The notes: generated from the letters alone by a model not told the origin. 33,689 bases of DNA from an uncultured Eubacteriales bacterium (GCA_900319695.1 ONPN01000037.1:1-33689); one strand, 5' to 3'. Positions 24,844 through 33,081 are shown, counted from the first letter of the stretch. A program made the numbers and translations.

Positions 24844-25592
24844 GCTTCTGCCCGTCCTTTCTGCCGCAGAGCCTCGCGCAGGGACGCGCAGCCCATCAAA
24901 CCGCGCCGACGGAAGGTGTTTACCTCGTCGGGGCAGCTCTGCCCTGTGAGCGTCCGGAAGGTTTCCAGAGCGCGGTAGCTCTGCCGGAGGCTCTGAAACT
25001 GTCCCTCCGCAAGCTCCGAAAGATATTGTTCGGGGTGCCCGACCGCGTCCAGAAGAGAATCCGCGGCGCTCTCCATGGCCGCGCGCGCTTTCTCGCCGCC
25101 GATCACCAGACCGTCGCCCTGCCTTTGCAGCGGGAGACGCGCCGCGACGGCGCAGCCCATGACCTCAAGGCACTCGGACAGATAAGCGGCCGCGCGCTCG
25201 GAGCCGGAGACGGCGGTCACGCTGAGAACCAGGCAGGGTTTTCCGAGCAGCTCAAACACATGGCACCAGCGCGCGCAGCGATCCAGAAAATTCTTGCACC
25301 AGCCGCTGACCGAGCACATATAGACCGGTGTCGCGGCGATCAGCGCGTCGCAGTCCTTCACCTTCCGCCGCAGCTCGGCCATGCCGTCCTCCCCGTCCTG
25401 CGGGCAGAAGCCCTCAAGAAAACAGCTTTTGCAGCCGACGCAGGCCTGCACGGGCAGCTCGCTCATGGTGAGGACTTCAAACGCCGCGTCCGGGCAGCGC
25501 CGACCGATCATGCCGCAGAGCTCGTTCGTCATCCGCAGCGTCGCCGACTTTTCTTCACGGCGTGCCGCAAAAACAAGCGCCAGTATTTTCAT
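24840..25592 (-). CDS. Iron-sulfur flavoprotein / NAD(P)H-dependent FMN reductase family
   Basis: A 250-residue flavodoxin-fold protein. It starts with MKILALVFAARREEKSATLR (FMN phosphate loop) and has TPVYMCSVSGWCKNFLDR, the family flavin-contact stretch. Between them, C51, C54, C57 and C63 form C-x2-C-x2-C-x5-C, like the compact cluster motif of iron-sulfur flavoproteins. The C-terminal 80 residues are extra to the minimal domain and not recognised. It is first in the minus-strand unit, overlaps lanM by 4 bp, and has a GGAGGG site. Flavin-dependent reductases in lanthipeptide clusters can reduce Dha/Dhb to D-Ala/D-Abu. I infer that role here from position; a maturation or redox-supply role is also possible. 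Confidence 0.8.
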   Translation of the reverse strand: MKILALVFAARREEKSATLRMTNELCGMIGRRCPDAAFEVLTMSELPVQACVGCKSCFLEGFCPQDGEDGMAELRRKVKDCDALIAATPVYMCSVSGWCKNFLDRCARWCHVFELLGKPCLVLSVTAVSGSERAAAYLSECLEVMGCAVAARLPLQRQGDGLVIGGEKARAAMESAADSLLDAVGHPEQYLSELAEGQFQSLRQSYRALETFRTLTGQSCPDEVNTFRRRGLMGCASLREALRQKGRAEA

Positions 25593-25615
25593 ATCGCATC
25601 CCTCCGCGTTTCTTC

Positions 25616-25629
25616 ACAATTGGAATTGT
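25616..25629. promoter_or_regulatory. Inverted repeat, candidate operator
   Basis: acaattGGaattgt is a perfect 6-bp inverted repeat. It lies between the minus-strand -10 box (25643-25648) and the flavoprotein start, close to the expected transcription start. A repressor here would control the flavoprotein-lanM unit. No regulator gene is in the cluster. Confidence 0.4.
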
Positions 25630-25642
25630 TCACACAAAAGGT

Positions 25643-25671
25643 ACTATATCATTCCTGAGCGGCCGCCGCAA
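25643..25671 (-). promoter_or_regulatory. Candidate promoter of the flavoprotein-lanM unit
   Basis: On the minus strand TTGCGG (25671-25666), 17 nt, TATAGT (25648-25643), 50 nt before the start codon. Confidence 0.55.
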
Positions 25672-25740
25672 GATGAACGCCGTACTTTCATCGTTATCTT
25701 TTTTTCAGTCCTAAATTAAATTAAATAAATTTAATAAATA

Positions 25741-25769
25741 TTGACACACCTGCGCCAAAATGCTATAAT
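25741..25769 (+). promoter_or_regulatory. Consensus promoter of the precursor peptide operon
   Basis: TTGACA (25741-25746), exactly 17 nt, TATAAT (25764-25769): both boxes match consensus. The 28 bases upstream are almost all A/T, resembling an UP element. This is the strongest promoter I see in the window and suits an abundant precursor peptide. A leader of about 85 nt follows. Confidence 0.92.
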
Positions 25770-25859
25770 TTGGCACGGCAAACAGGGAAAATGGCTCTGT
25801 TATTTACAGACTAAAAAATTGTTGATTTCGGCTCAGGCCGAGGAAAGGAGATCATACAC

Positions 25860-26144
25860 ATGACCATTAAGGAATTCTACGAAAAAGCCGCAACTGATAC
25901 CGAACTGCAGGCAAAGGTCGCCGAGGCTGCCAAGAGCGGCAAAGCGCTGGAAGTCATCCTGAAGGAGCTGGGCATCGACGCCACCGTGGAAGAGCTCAAG
26001 GCCTTCGTCGGCGCAAATACTGCCGAGGGCAAGCTCGACAAGAGCCAGCTCGACGAAGTCGCCGGCGGCACCACGCCCACCGTTGCCACGGTCGTTCCTG
26101 CCTGCGGCGTTACCATTTCCGTTTCTTCCGCCGCTACCTGCTGA
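25860..26144 (+). CDS. Nif11-like-leader RiPP precursor peptide
   Basis: A 94-residue peptide. Residues 1-64 form a helical Nif11-like leader (IKEFYEKAATDTELQAKV, LEVILKELGIDATVEELKAF). It ends in LDEVAGG, with Leu at -12 and -7 and Val at -4 from the Gly-Gly at 69-70, the C39 cleavage pattern. The 24-residue core (71-94) has Thr at 71, 72, 74, 77, 85 and 93, Ser at 87, 89 and 90, Cys at 82 and 94, Pro at 73 and 80, and otherwise Ala, Val, Ile and Gly with no charged residue. It is preceded by AAAGGAG 9 nt before ATG and by a consensus promoter, and followed by modification and export genes. It should be the substrate of LanM and the radical SAM enzyme. The product is unknown. Confidence 0.93.
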   Translation: MTIKEFYEKAATDTELQAKVAEAAKSGKALEVILKELGIDATVEELKAFVGANTAEGKLDKSQLDEVAGGTTPTVATVVPACGVTISVSSAATC

Positions 26145-26183
26145 TTGTTCGCCTATTGGGCAGGAGCAGCCTGTCCGCATCTG

Positions 26184-26212
26184 CCGGCAGCCGGGTTTCG
26201 GCTGCCGGTTTT
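26184..26212 (+). terminator. Hairpin after the precursor gene (partial terminator)
   Basis: A perfect 10-bp GC-rich stem (26184-26193 with 26199-26208), a 5-nt loop and a T4 tail lie between the precursor and the radical SAM gene. No second promoter is seen, so partial read-through would give more precursor than enzyme mRNA. Confidence 0.75.
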
Positions 26213-26239
26213 GCTGTATTTCCGGGAGGAGAGTGACCT

Positions 26240-28171
26240 ATGATTTCCGAACTGCACAAGCAAGCCAACAAAGAAGAGCGGCTTGACGTCGTCCTGCTTT
26301 CGCCGCCGTACGACTTTCCGCCGCGGCCGTCGATCGCGCTGTCCCTTTTCAAACAGTGCCTGAACGAAGCGGGGATGCGCTCGCAGGTCTTCTATCCGAT
26401 GTTTCGGCTGGCCCACCTCCTCGGCCTCGAGGCCGCCGGAAAGATTGACGCCTTTCCCTATACCTCGGGCCTGCAGGAGTATCTGTTTGCCCACATGACC
26501 GATGTGGAAAACACCTGCAGCGATGAGCGCTTCGCCCGTCTTCTCTGCCGGGATTATCCCGTGTATCCGTTAGATGAGATTCTCGCGCTGATTCAATACG
26601 CCAGGGAGAAGGCCCGCCAGTGCGTGGAAGAACTGGCGGAGGAGATCGCGCGCATCCGCCCCGGCGTTCTGGCGGTCAGCTCCATTTTTTCGCAGATCAA
26701 CGGGGCGCTCGCCGTCATCAGGCGCGTCAAGGAGCTTGCCCCGGACATTGTGACGATCCTCGGCGGCACCAACGTGTCCGGTGAGGCCGGAGCGGCGGTG
26801 CTGCGCCATTATCCCAGTGTGGACTATGTCTTCTTCGGCGAGGGGGACGAGGTGTTCGCCCAGGTCTGCCGCATCGCCATGGGCGCGGAGGCCGGGCCCA
26901 TGCCCTACGGCGTGGTCCGGCATGGGGAGCAGATCCCCGACCCGATCCCGCACCGCATGACGCAGGACATGAACAAGGTCTGCTATCCCGATTATTCCGA
27001 CTTTATCGACGCTTGGAAACGTGAGCAGGCGGGAGAATTCGGCCCGCCCATGTTCGGGCAGGAATTTGTGGAGGATAACAAGCAGCTGCTCTACCTCTCG
27101 GGCGCAAACTATGCGCTGTACCTTGAGGGCTCGCGCGGATGCTGGTGGGGTCAGAAGCACCCGTGCAGCTTCTGCGGGCTCAACGGGCGCAAAAACGTCT
27201 ACCGCTTCAAAAGCGCGCAGCGCCTGTGCGATGAGATCCTGGAGCTGAGCCGCAAATACGAAAACAACCTGATCCAGCTTACGGATAATATTCTGAGCTT
27301 TGACGCGATGGAGAACCTGCTGCCCATGCTGGCCGAGAGCGGCCAGGCGCTGAATCTGGTGGGCGAGGTCAAGACAAATCTGAAAGAGCGGGATATTGTG
27401 CGGCTTGTGAAGGCGGGGTTCGTCATCGTACAGCCGGGCATAGAAAGCCTGAACGACCATCTGCTGCAATTGATGAACAAGGGAAACAACGCCGCTTCTC
27501 ATGTGGCCTTTCTGAAATACTGCCGCAGGCACGGTCTGGGCCTGTCATGGAACCTGCTGATGGCCTTCCCCGGCGAGAAGGAGGAGGACTACGAGGAACT
27601 GATCGACCTGATCCCGAAGCTTGTGCATTTCCATGCTCCGACAGGGGTGTTTCCCATTATGTTCCAGCGCTATTCGCGCTATCTGGAAGACCCGGCGCAG
27701 TACGGGCTGGAGCTCAAACCGAAAGAGATGTATCGCTGCATCTACGGCGACAGCGACGACCGGGTCGAAAATATGTGCATGTACTATGAGCTGACGGGCG
27801 GCGCGTTCCGGGAGACGCTGGCGCGGATGCAGCCCTGGTATGACCGCCTTTATGCGGCTGTCTTTGAATGGAGACGGATCGCGGCCTCCGGCGAAAAGCA
27901 CAGCCTCGTGATGGCGGAGACCGCAGGCGGGCTTCTGCTGCTGGATTCTCGCCCCTGCATGGTGCAGCCCTTCGGCCTCCTCACCGGGGTGGACAGGGCG
28001 GTCTTTCTGGCCTGTGACGAGGTGAAGACGGAAAAGCAGCTGCTCGCCGCCCTGCGTGATGATGCGTCTGAGGAGGAAATCCTCGCCTCGGCGGAAAAGC
28101 TCACTTCGCTGAACTATCTGGCCAGGCTGGGCGGGCGCTACGTGTCGCTGGCCCTCCCCGCCTCAACTTAA
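26240..28171 (+). CDS. B12-binding radical SAM RiPP maturase (C-methyltransferase type)
   Basis: A 643-residue class B-like radical SAM protein. Residues 1-230 form a cobalamin-binding-like domain (DVVLLSPPYDFPPRPSIALS, TILGGTNVSGEAG, VDYVFFGEGDEVF). The radical SAM core carries the cluster motif GCWWGQKHPCSFCGLNG, where C301, C309 and C312 give C-x7-C-x2-C, not the standard C-x3-C-x2-C. That motif marks the 'RiPP maturation radical SAM protein 1' group found in NHLM/Nif11 precursor clusters, whose studied relatives are C-methyltransferases. The C-terminal 80 residues look like a small winged-helix-type domain. It probably methylates an unactivated carbon of the core; site and number are unknown. 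The start has GGGAGGAGAG upstream; the next gene follows after 18 bp. Confidence 0.88.
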   Translation: MISELHKQANKEERLDVVLLSPPYDFPPRPSIALSLFKQCLNEAGMRSQVFYPMFRLAHLLGLEAAGKIDAFPYTSGLQEYLFAHMTDVENTCSDERFARLLCRDYPVYPLDEILALIQYAREKARQCVEELAEEIARIRPGVLAVSSIFSQINGALAVIRRVKELAPDIVTILGGTNVSGEAGAAVLRHYPSVDYVFFGEGDEVFAQVCRIAMGAEAGPMPYGVVRHGEQIPDPIPHRMTQDMNKVCYPDYSDFIDAWKREQAGEFGPPMFGQEFVEDNKQLLYLSGANYALYLEGSRGCWWGQKHPCSFCGLNGRKNVYRFKSAQRLCDEILELSRKYENNLIQLTDNILSFDAMENLLPMLAESGQALNLVGEVKTNLKERDIVRLVKAGFVIVQPGIESLNDHLLQLMNKGNNAASHVAFLKYCRRHGLGLSWNLLMAFPGEKEEDYEELIDLIPKLVHFHAPTGVFPIMFQRYSRYLEDPAQYGLELKPKEMYRCIYGDSDDRVENMCMYYELTGGAFRETLARMQPWYDRLYAAVFEWRRIAASGEKHSLVMAETAGGLLLLDSRPCMVQPFGLLTGVDRAVFLACDEVKTEKQLLAALRDDASEEEILASAEKLTSLNYLARLGGRYVSLALPAST

Positions 28172-28189
28172 CGAAAGGAGACTCTCGCT

Positions 28190-28714
28190 ATGCCGAAAAC
28201 CGAAAACCTCTTTCGCAAGGAGAGCATGGATCAGCTGAGCCAGCAGACCAGAACCGGCCCCTATGTCAGCGCCACGCGCCTGATGCCGTGGATGACGCTG
28301 GTGGCGGTGCTGGTTTTGCTCCTGTCCTTTCTGATCTGGGCTTTCGCCGGAAAGCTGCCGGTCACGGTGTTATGCTACGGCTTTGCCCCGGAAGACGGGA
28401 ACGAGTGTATTCTCCTGCTGTCGCCCCAGCTGATGCAGACCTACAAGGCAGATCAGGGGGACGACGTGCGCGTTACCCAGCCCAACGGCGGCATTCTGCG
28501 GGGCAAGGTGGTCGACGTGTCGGACAAGCCGCATTCACTGGGGGAAATGTCGACTATCATTGAGAGCGACTGGGTCTTTAATGAGCTTGCCGCGGCGGAG
28601 TACAACTACTATATAACGGTTGAGGTGAATGCGCCGCTGCAGAAGGAAGATCTGGTGGAGGCGGTCATCACCGTCGACCATGTGCGGCCCATCGTTCTGA
28701 TGATCGATCCCTGA
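28190..28714 (+). CDS. Short HlyD-like NHLM secretion protein
   Basis: A 174-residue protein with an N-terminal segment (NLFRKESMDQLSQQTRTGPY) resembling NHLM-system HlyD proteins, one membrane helix (about 35-53, MTLVAVLVLLLSFLIWAFA), and a beta-rich lipoyl/barrel-like part (VTQPNGGILRGKVVDVS, YYITVEVNAPLQKEDLVEAVI). Typical family members are about 400 aa and have a long coiled-coil hairpin; none is present here. That fits a Gram-positive-type cell with no outer membrane to bridge. It should be the accessory subunit of the two ABC proteins downstream. AAAGGAG lies before ATG. The next gene begins 18 bp after its stop (ATG 28733). Confidence 0.78.
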   Translation: MPKTENLFRKESMDQLSQQTRTGPYVSATRLMPWMTLVAVLVLLLSFLIWAFAGKLPVTVLCYGFAPEDGNECILLLSPQLMQTYKADQGDDVRVTQPNGGILRGKVVDVSDKPHSLGEMSTIIESDWVFNELAAAEYNYYITVEVNAPLQKEDLVEAVITVDHVRPIVLMIDP

Positions 28715-28732
28715 TGTGTGAGGACGCGGAAG

Positions 28733-30883
28733 ATGAAGTACACACATGTAAAGGTACCGATGATCATGCAGATGGAGTACGTCGAATGCGGGGCGGCTTC
28801 CCTTGCGATGATCCTGGCCTATTACGGAAAATATGTGCCGCTTGAAAAGGTGCGCCGGGACTGCGGCGTCTCCAGGGACGGTTCACGCGCCTCCAATCTG
28901 GTAACGGCGGCGGAGAACTACGGCCTGATTGCCGACGGCTATCGCTGGTCGGTGGAGAGTGTGATGCAGAAGGCGCACTTTCCCTGCATCATTCACTGGA
29001 ACATGGCGCATTTCGTGGTGCTGCGGGGCTTCGGGAAAAACAAGGCGTATCTGAACGATCCGGGACTCGGTGAAGTCACGGTCACTATGGAGGAATTCAA
29101 CCGCAGCTTTACCGGCATCGTCCTGGAATTTACCCCCGGGGAGAACTTCGTCCGGGACGGGAAGGCGCCCACTGTCGTCTCTTTTCTGAGAGACAGGGCG
29201 CGTCAATACCGCTCCGGCCTGCGCTTTCTGGTGCTGGACGCGCTGGCGGTATCGCTGGTGGGACTGATGGTTCCGGTGTTTCAAAGGGTCTTTACCGACA
29301 TGATCCTGGAAAGCCTGCAGATCTGGGAAAAGCAATTCTTTCTGCTGCTTTTGTTTCTGGGCGTGCTTGAGCTTGCGGCGGATCTTTTGCGCGAGACCTA
29401 TATTTACCGGATTCAGGGCGATATGGCGATCCGGACAAACACGGAATTTTTTGCCCATCTGCTCAAGCTTCCGATCGAGTTTTACCAGCAGCGCTCAGCC
29501 GGGGATCTGATCTCGCGGCTGACGATGAATTCCACCATCGCCGAGCTTTTGGTGCGCAAAATCACACCGACGGCGATTCAGCTTTTGATGGTGGGCATCT
29601 ATTTTGCGGCGCTGTACTCCCTGAGTCCCGCGGCGGCCTTTCTGGGGGGCTTTGCGCTCTGTGCCAACGTCTTCGCGGCCTGGTTCCTGGCAAAGTTTAC
29701 GCTGCAGTCGCAGCAGCAGCGCATGAACAGCAAGATGCGTATGGACGCCACGATGATCGCAGGCATTGACATGATCGAGACCATCAAGTCCTCGGGCGTG
29801 GGCAACGGTTATTTTGCCCGCTGGGCCAGCCAGCAGGCGGAGGTCAACGAAGGCAAAACCAAAGAGAACGACATCTCGGCGTATCTGAGCGGGCTGTCGG
29901 TTTTCATGCTGGATCTGACGAACGCCATAGTGCTGACGGTAGCGGCCTGGTCCATCGTCCACGGCAGAACCACCGTGGGCCTGATCCTGGTGCTGCAGAC
30001 CCTGATCCAGAAGCTGACGGCCCCGGCGCAGGAACTGGCGCAGGTCAGCCGAAATATCCGCGAGCTTGCCACTTCCATCCAGAAGGTGGAGGATGTGAGA
30101 TGCTATGAAGAGGATGCGGCCTTCCCGATTGAGACCATGGCGCAGGATACCGCGCTTCCCCCCATGCGGGGCGGCGTAGAGTTTCGCCATGTGACCTTCG
30201 GCTATTCGCGCCTGTCGCCGCCGCTGCTGGACGATTTCAGCTTCACCATCGAGCCGGGACAGCGCGTGGCCTTTGTGGGCGCGTCTGGCTCCGGCAAGTC
30301 CACCGTCGCCAAGCTCATGACCGGCACGGTCCTTCCCTGGTCGGGGGAAGTGCTGTATGACGGCGTCAATCGCCTTGACCTGCCCAAATCGATGTTTACC
30401 GACAGCGTGTCGATCGTCAGTCAGGACAGTACCCTTTTTGAGGCGACCGTGCACAACAACATCAGCATGTGGGACGCCAATATCCCCGGCCCGGCCATTA
30501 CCGGCGCAGCCCGGGAGGCCTGTATTGAAGAGGATATTCTGATGCATCCGGGCGGCTACGACTATGTGGTCCGCTCCGGCGGCAAAAACTTCTCCGGCGG
30601 TCAGCGCCAGCGCATCACGATTGCGCGCGCCCTGGTCAGAAATCCGAAGGTGCTGATCCTGGATGAGGCGACCTCGGCCCTGGACGCCATGACCGAACAT
30701 GAGATCATGGAGAACATCAAGGCGCGCAGCATAACCACGGTCATCGTGGCGCACCGGCTGTCCACCGTGCGGGACTGCGACAAGATCATTGTGCTTGCCA
30801 ACGGAAAGATCGCCGAACAGGGCACGCACGATGAACTGATGAAGCTTCAGGGCCGCTATTACACCCTGGTCTCATCGCAGTGA
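28733..30883 (+). CDS. NHLM-type ABC transporter with C39 peptidase domain
   Basis: A 716-residue peptidase-containing ABC exporter. The N-terminal C39 domain (1-140) has its full set of catalytic residues: Q13 and C19 in MQMEYVECG, H93 in NMAHFVVL and D109 in LNDPG. It should cut after Gly-Gly leaders. A six-helix membrane domain (about 165-440) follows. Then comes an ATPase with Walker A GASGSGKST (about 516) and FSGGQRQRITIARAL/ILILDEATSALD-type signature and Walker B. ATG 28733 is preferred; a GTG at 28718 in the same frame is possible. Its expected substrate is the precursor at 25860; the LysM protein at 17759 has a compatible leader. The stop lies immediately before the second ABC gene. 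Confidence 0.93.
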   Translation: MKYTHVKVPMIMQMEYVECGAASLAMILAYYGKYVPLEKVRRDCGVSRDGSRASNLVTAAENYGLIADGYRWSVESVMQKAHFPCIIHWNMAHFVVLRGFGKNKAYLNDPGLGEVTVTMEEFNRSFTGIVLEFTPGENFVRDGKAPTVVSFLRDRARQYRSGLRFLVLDALAVSLVGLMVPVFQRVFTDMILESLQIWEKQFFLLLLFLGVLELAADLLRETYIYRIQGDMAIRTNTEFFAHLLKLPIEFYQQRSAGDLISRLTMNSTIAELLVRKITPTAIQLLMVGIYFAALYSLSPAAAFLGGFALCANVFAAWFLAKFTLQSQQQRMNSKMRMDATMIAGIDMIETIKSSGVGNGYFARWASQQAEVNEGKTKENDISAYLSGLSVFMLDLTNAIVLTVAAWSIVHGRTTVGLILVLQTLIQKLTAPAQELAQVSRNIRELATSIQKVEDVRCYEEDAAFPIETMAQDTALPPMRGGVEFRHVTFGYSRLSPPLLDDFSFTIEPGQRVAFVGASGSGKSTVAKLMTGTVLPWSGEVLYDGVNRLDLPKSMFTDSVSIVSQDSTLFEATVHNNISMWDANIPGPAITGAAREACIEEDILMHPGGYDYVVRSGGKNFSGGQRQRITIARALVRNPKVLILDEATSALDAMTEHEIMENIKARSITTVIVAHRLSTVRDCDKIIVLANGKIAEQGTHDELMKLQGRYYTLVSSQ

Positions 30884-30897
30884 AGGGAGAGATGAGC

Positions 30898-33081
30898 ATG
30901 AGTGACAGCTGGAAGGAGAAAATCCTGCGCCGTCAGGAGGCCGACGCCGAACGGCTTGAAAACGCTGAGAACAGTCTTCTCGGCGTCACCGCCCTGGGCT
31001 TGTCCGCGGGCGGTGAAAAGAGCAGCGACAGATCCCTGGATCGCGCCTTCGCACTGAGGGAGATATGCTCATTTTTCGGTATTGCCACACCTGAGTTTCA
31101 CCCAGACCGCCTCGAAAACGAATCCTATGTAGAAGATCTGCTGCGAAAAAACGGCATTATGTCCCGTGTCTGCCTGCTCTCCCCCGGGTGGGAGCAAAAC
31201 GCTTTCGGCCCCTACCTGTGCAGGCTTACAAACGGTGTTACCGCGGCGCTGCTGCCCGGAAGCTACGGGCGCTATGCCTGCATTGATCGATCCAGCGGGG
31301 AGAAAATTGTTTTTGACAAAAAGAACAGCGCTCTGGTAGAGCGCGAAGCCGTGCTCTACTATCAGGCCGCGCCCCAGAGCAAGCTGAGCCTGAAGAAACT
31401 GCTGGCGTTTATGATGAGCTGCGTGGCAGGCGGCGAACGCTTTCTGATCCTGTTCTGCGCGCTGGCCGTGATCCTGCTTGGCATCTTCTATCCGGTTGCC
31501 AGCAAGTGGATGATGACGCTTGTGATTCCCTCCGGCAATGGTGAGCTGATCTATTCACTGCTGATCTTTCTGCTGGGCTGCGCAATTGCAAAGTATCTCT
31601 TTTCCATCGTACAGGCCAGGGTGGTTGCCAGGGTCAGTCAAAAGATGTCCCTTTTCCTGCAGAGCTCGCTTTTCGCCCGTGTTCTGGACCTGCCGGTGGA
31701 GTTCTTTCGCAAGAACAAGACCGCCGATGTTTACGGCAGTCTGAACCTGGTGGAGCCCCTGTGCAGCGTGCTTTGCTCCCTCTTTTTCTCCACAGGCCTG
31801 AGCGCGCTTCTGTCTCTGACCTATGTGTTTGAGCTGAAAACCGCTGCCCCGATGATGATCGGTCCGGCCCTTCTGGTGCTGGGCATCCAGCTGGTGCTGC
31901 AGGTGTTCGGCGTGCTGGGGCAGATTCGCAACGCCATGGACCGTCTGAGCGGACAGATGGAGACGAACGAACGCGCTCTGGATACTCTGTGGGGCATTGA
32001 AGAGGTGAAAAATGCCGGCGCCGAATCGCGGGCGCTGGCGCGCTTCATGGAGGCCTACCGTGTCCAGGCGGATGCCGAGTTCCGCCCGCCTCTTTTTGTG
32101 AAGCTCCAAAACGCGCTCGGGCCTTCCACGACCATTTTCGGCATGGTGCTTCTCTTCTGGATGGCTATTCGTGTCGGTCTGACTGATGATCTGTTCATCT
32201 ACTTCTTTGCGGCCTACAGCATGAGCAGCACGGCAATCCAGCAACTGAGCGGCCTCGGCTCTCAAATCGCGGCGATCCGCCCGATTTTGCTGCTGATGCG
32301 TCCGATTCTCGAGGAGGTCCCCGAAATTTCCTCCTCCGGGCGCGACCCCGGAAAGCTCAGCGGCGCCATCACGCTCAATGAGGTGTCGTTCCGCTATGAC
32401 AGCTCCGCGCCTCTGGTTCTGGATCATCTGAGCTTACAGGTAAAGCCAGGGGAATACCTGGCCATCGTCGGGGGCTCCGGCTCCGGCAAGTCGACCCTCG
32501 TGCGCCTGCTGCTGGGGTTTGAGCATCCCCAGACCGGCGCGGTCTATTATGACGGTGAAAACCTGCTCCATCTGGACAACACGGCCGTCCGGCGCCAGAT
32601 CGGGGCCGTGCTGCAGCAGGGCAGAATTTTCTCCGGCAACGTCTTTACGAACATCGCCATCACGCGGCCGGATCTGACGGAGGAGGAGGCCTGGGCAGCG
32701 GCGGAGGCTGCGGGTCTTGCCGACGATATCCGGGCCATGCCGCTCGGCATGCAGACGATACTCTCGGACGACGCGGCAGCGATCTCCGGCGGGCAGAAGC
32801 AGCGCCTGCTGATCGCCCGCGTGATCGCGCAGAAACCGTCCATCCTGATTCTGGATGAAGCGACCTCCGCATTGGACAATGTGACGCAGAAGAAGGTCAC
32901 CGACGCGCTGGACAATCTGCACTGTACCCGCATTGTCATTGCCCACCGCCTGAGCACGATCCGTGACTGCGACCGTATACTGGTTTTGAGCAAGGGAAAA
33001 ATCACGGAAGAAGGAAGCTATGACGAGCTGCTTGCCAAGGATGGGGAATTTGCCAAACTGGTGAAGCGCCAGCTCGTATAG
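30898..33081 (+). CDS. NHLM-type ABC transporter, second ATP-binding/permease protein
   Basis: A 727-residue ABC half-transporter. The N-terminal region of about 170 residues is soluble with no C39 catalytic residues. A membrane domain spans about 175-450. The ATPase domain has Walker A GGSGSGKST (about 525), ISGGQKQRLLIARVIAQ and ILILDEATSALDN. It ends FAKLVKRQLV, the usual type of C-terminus for the second ABC protein of NHLM bacteriocin systems. It probably pairs with the C39-ABC protein as a heterodimer and assists leader handling. ATG 30898 is chosen for its AAGGGAGA site 7 nt upstream; ATG 30892 and a GTG at 30880 are in-frame alternatives. The last gene of the RiPP operon; no terminator is evident after it. 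Confidence 0.9.
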   Translation: MSDSWKEKILRRQEADAERLENAENSLLGVTALGLSAGGEKSSDRSLDRAFALREICSFFGIATPEFHPDRLENESYVEDLLRKNGIMSRVCLLSPGWEQNAFGPYLCRLTNGVTAALLPGSYGRYACIDRSSGEKIVFDKKNSALVEREAVLYYQAAPQSKLSLKKLLAFMMSCVAGGERFLILFCALAVILLGIFYPVASKWMMTLVIPSGNGELIYSLLIFLLGCAIAKYLFSIVQARVVARVSQKMSLFLQSSLFARVLDLPVEFFRKNKTADVYGSLNLVEPLCSVLCSLFFSTGLSALLSLTYVFELKTAAPMMIGPALLVLGIQLVLQVFGVLGQIRNAMDRLSGQMETNERALDTLWGIEEVKNAGAESRALARFMEAYRVQADAEFRPPLFVKLQNALGPSTTIFGMVLLFWMAIRVGLTDDLFIYFFAAYSMSSTAIQQLSGLGSQIAAIRPILLLMRPILEEVPEISSSGRDPGKLSGAITLNEVSFRYDSSAPLVLDHLSLQVKPGEYLAIVGGSGSGKSTLVRLLLGFEHPQTGAVYYDGENLLHLDNTAVRRQIGAVLQQGRIFSGNVFTNIAITRPDLTEEEAWAAAEAAGLADDIRAMPLGMQTILSDDAAAISGGQKQRLLIARVIAQKPSILILDEATSALDNVTQKKVTDALDNLHCTRIVIAHRLSTIRDCDRILVLSKGKITEEGSYDELLAKDGEFAKLVKRQLV

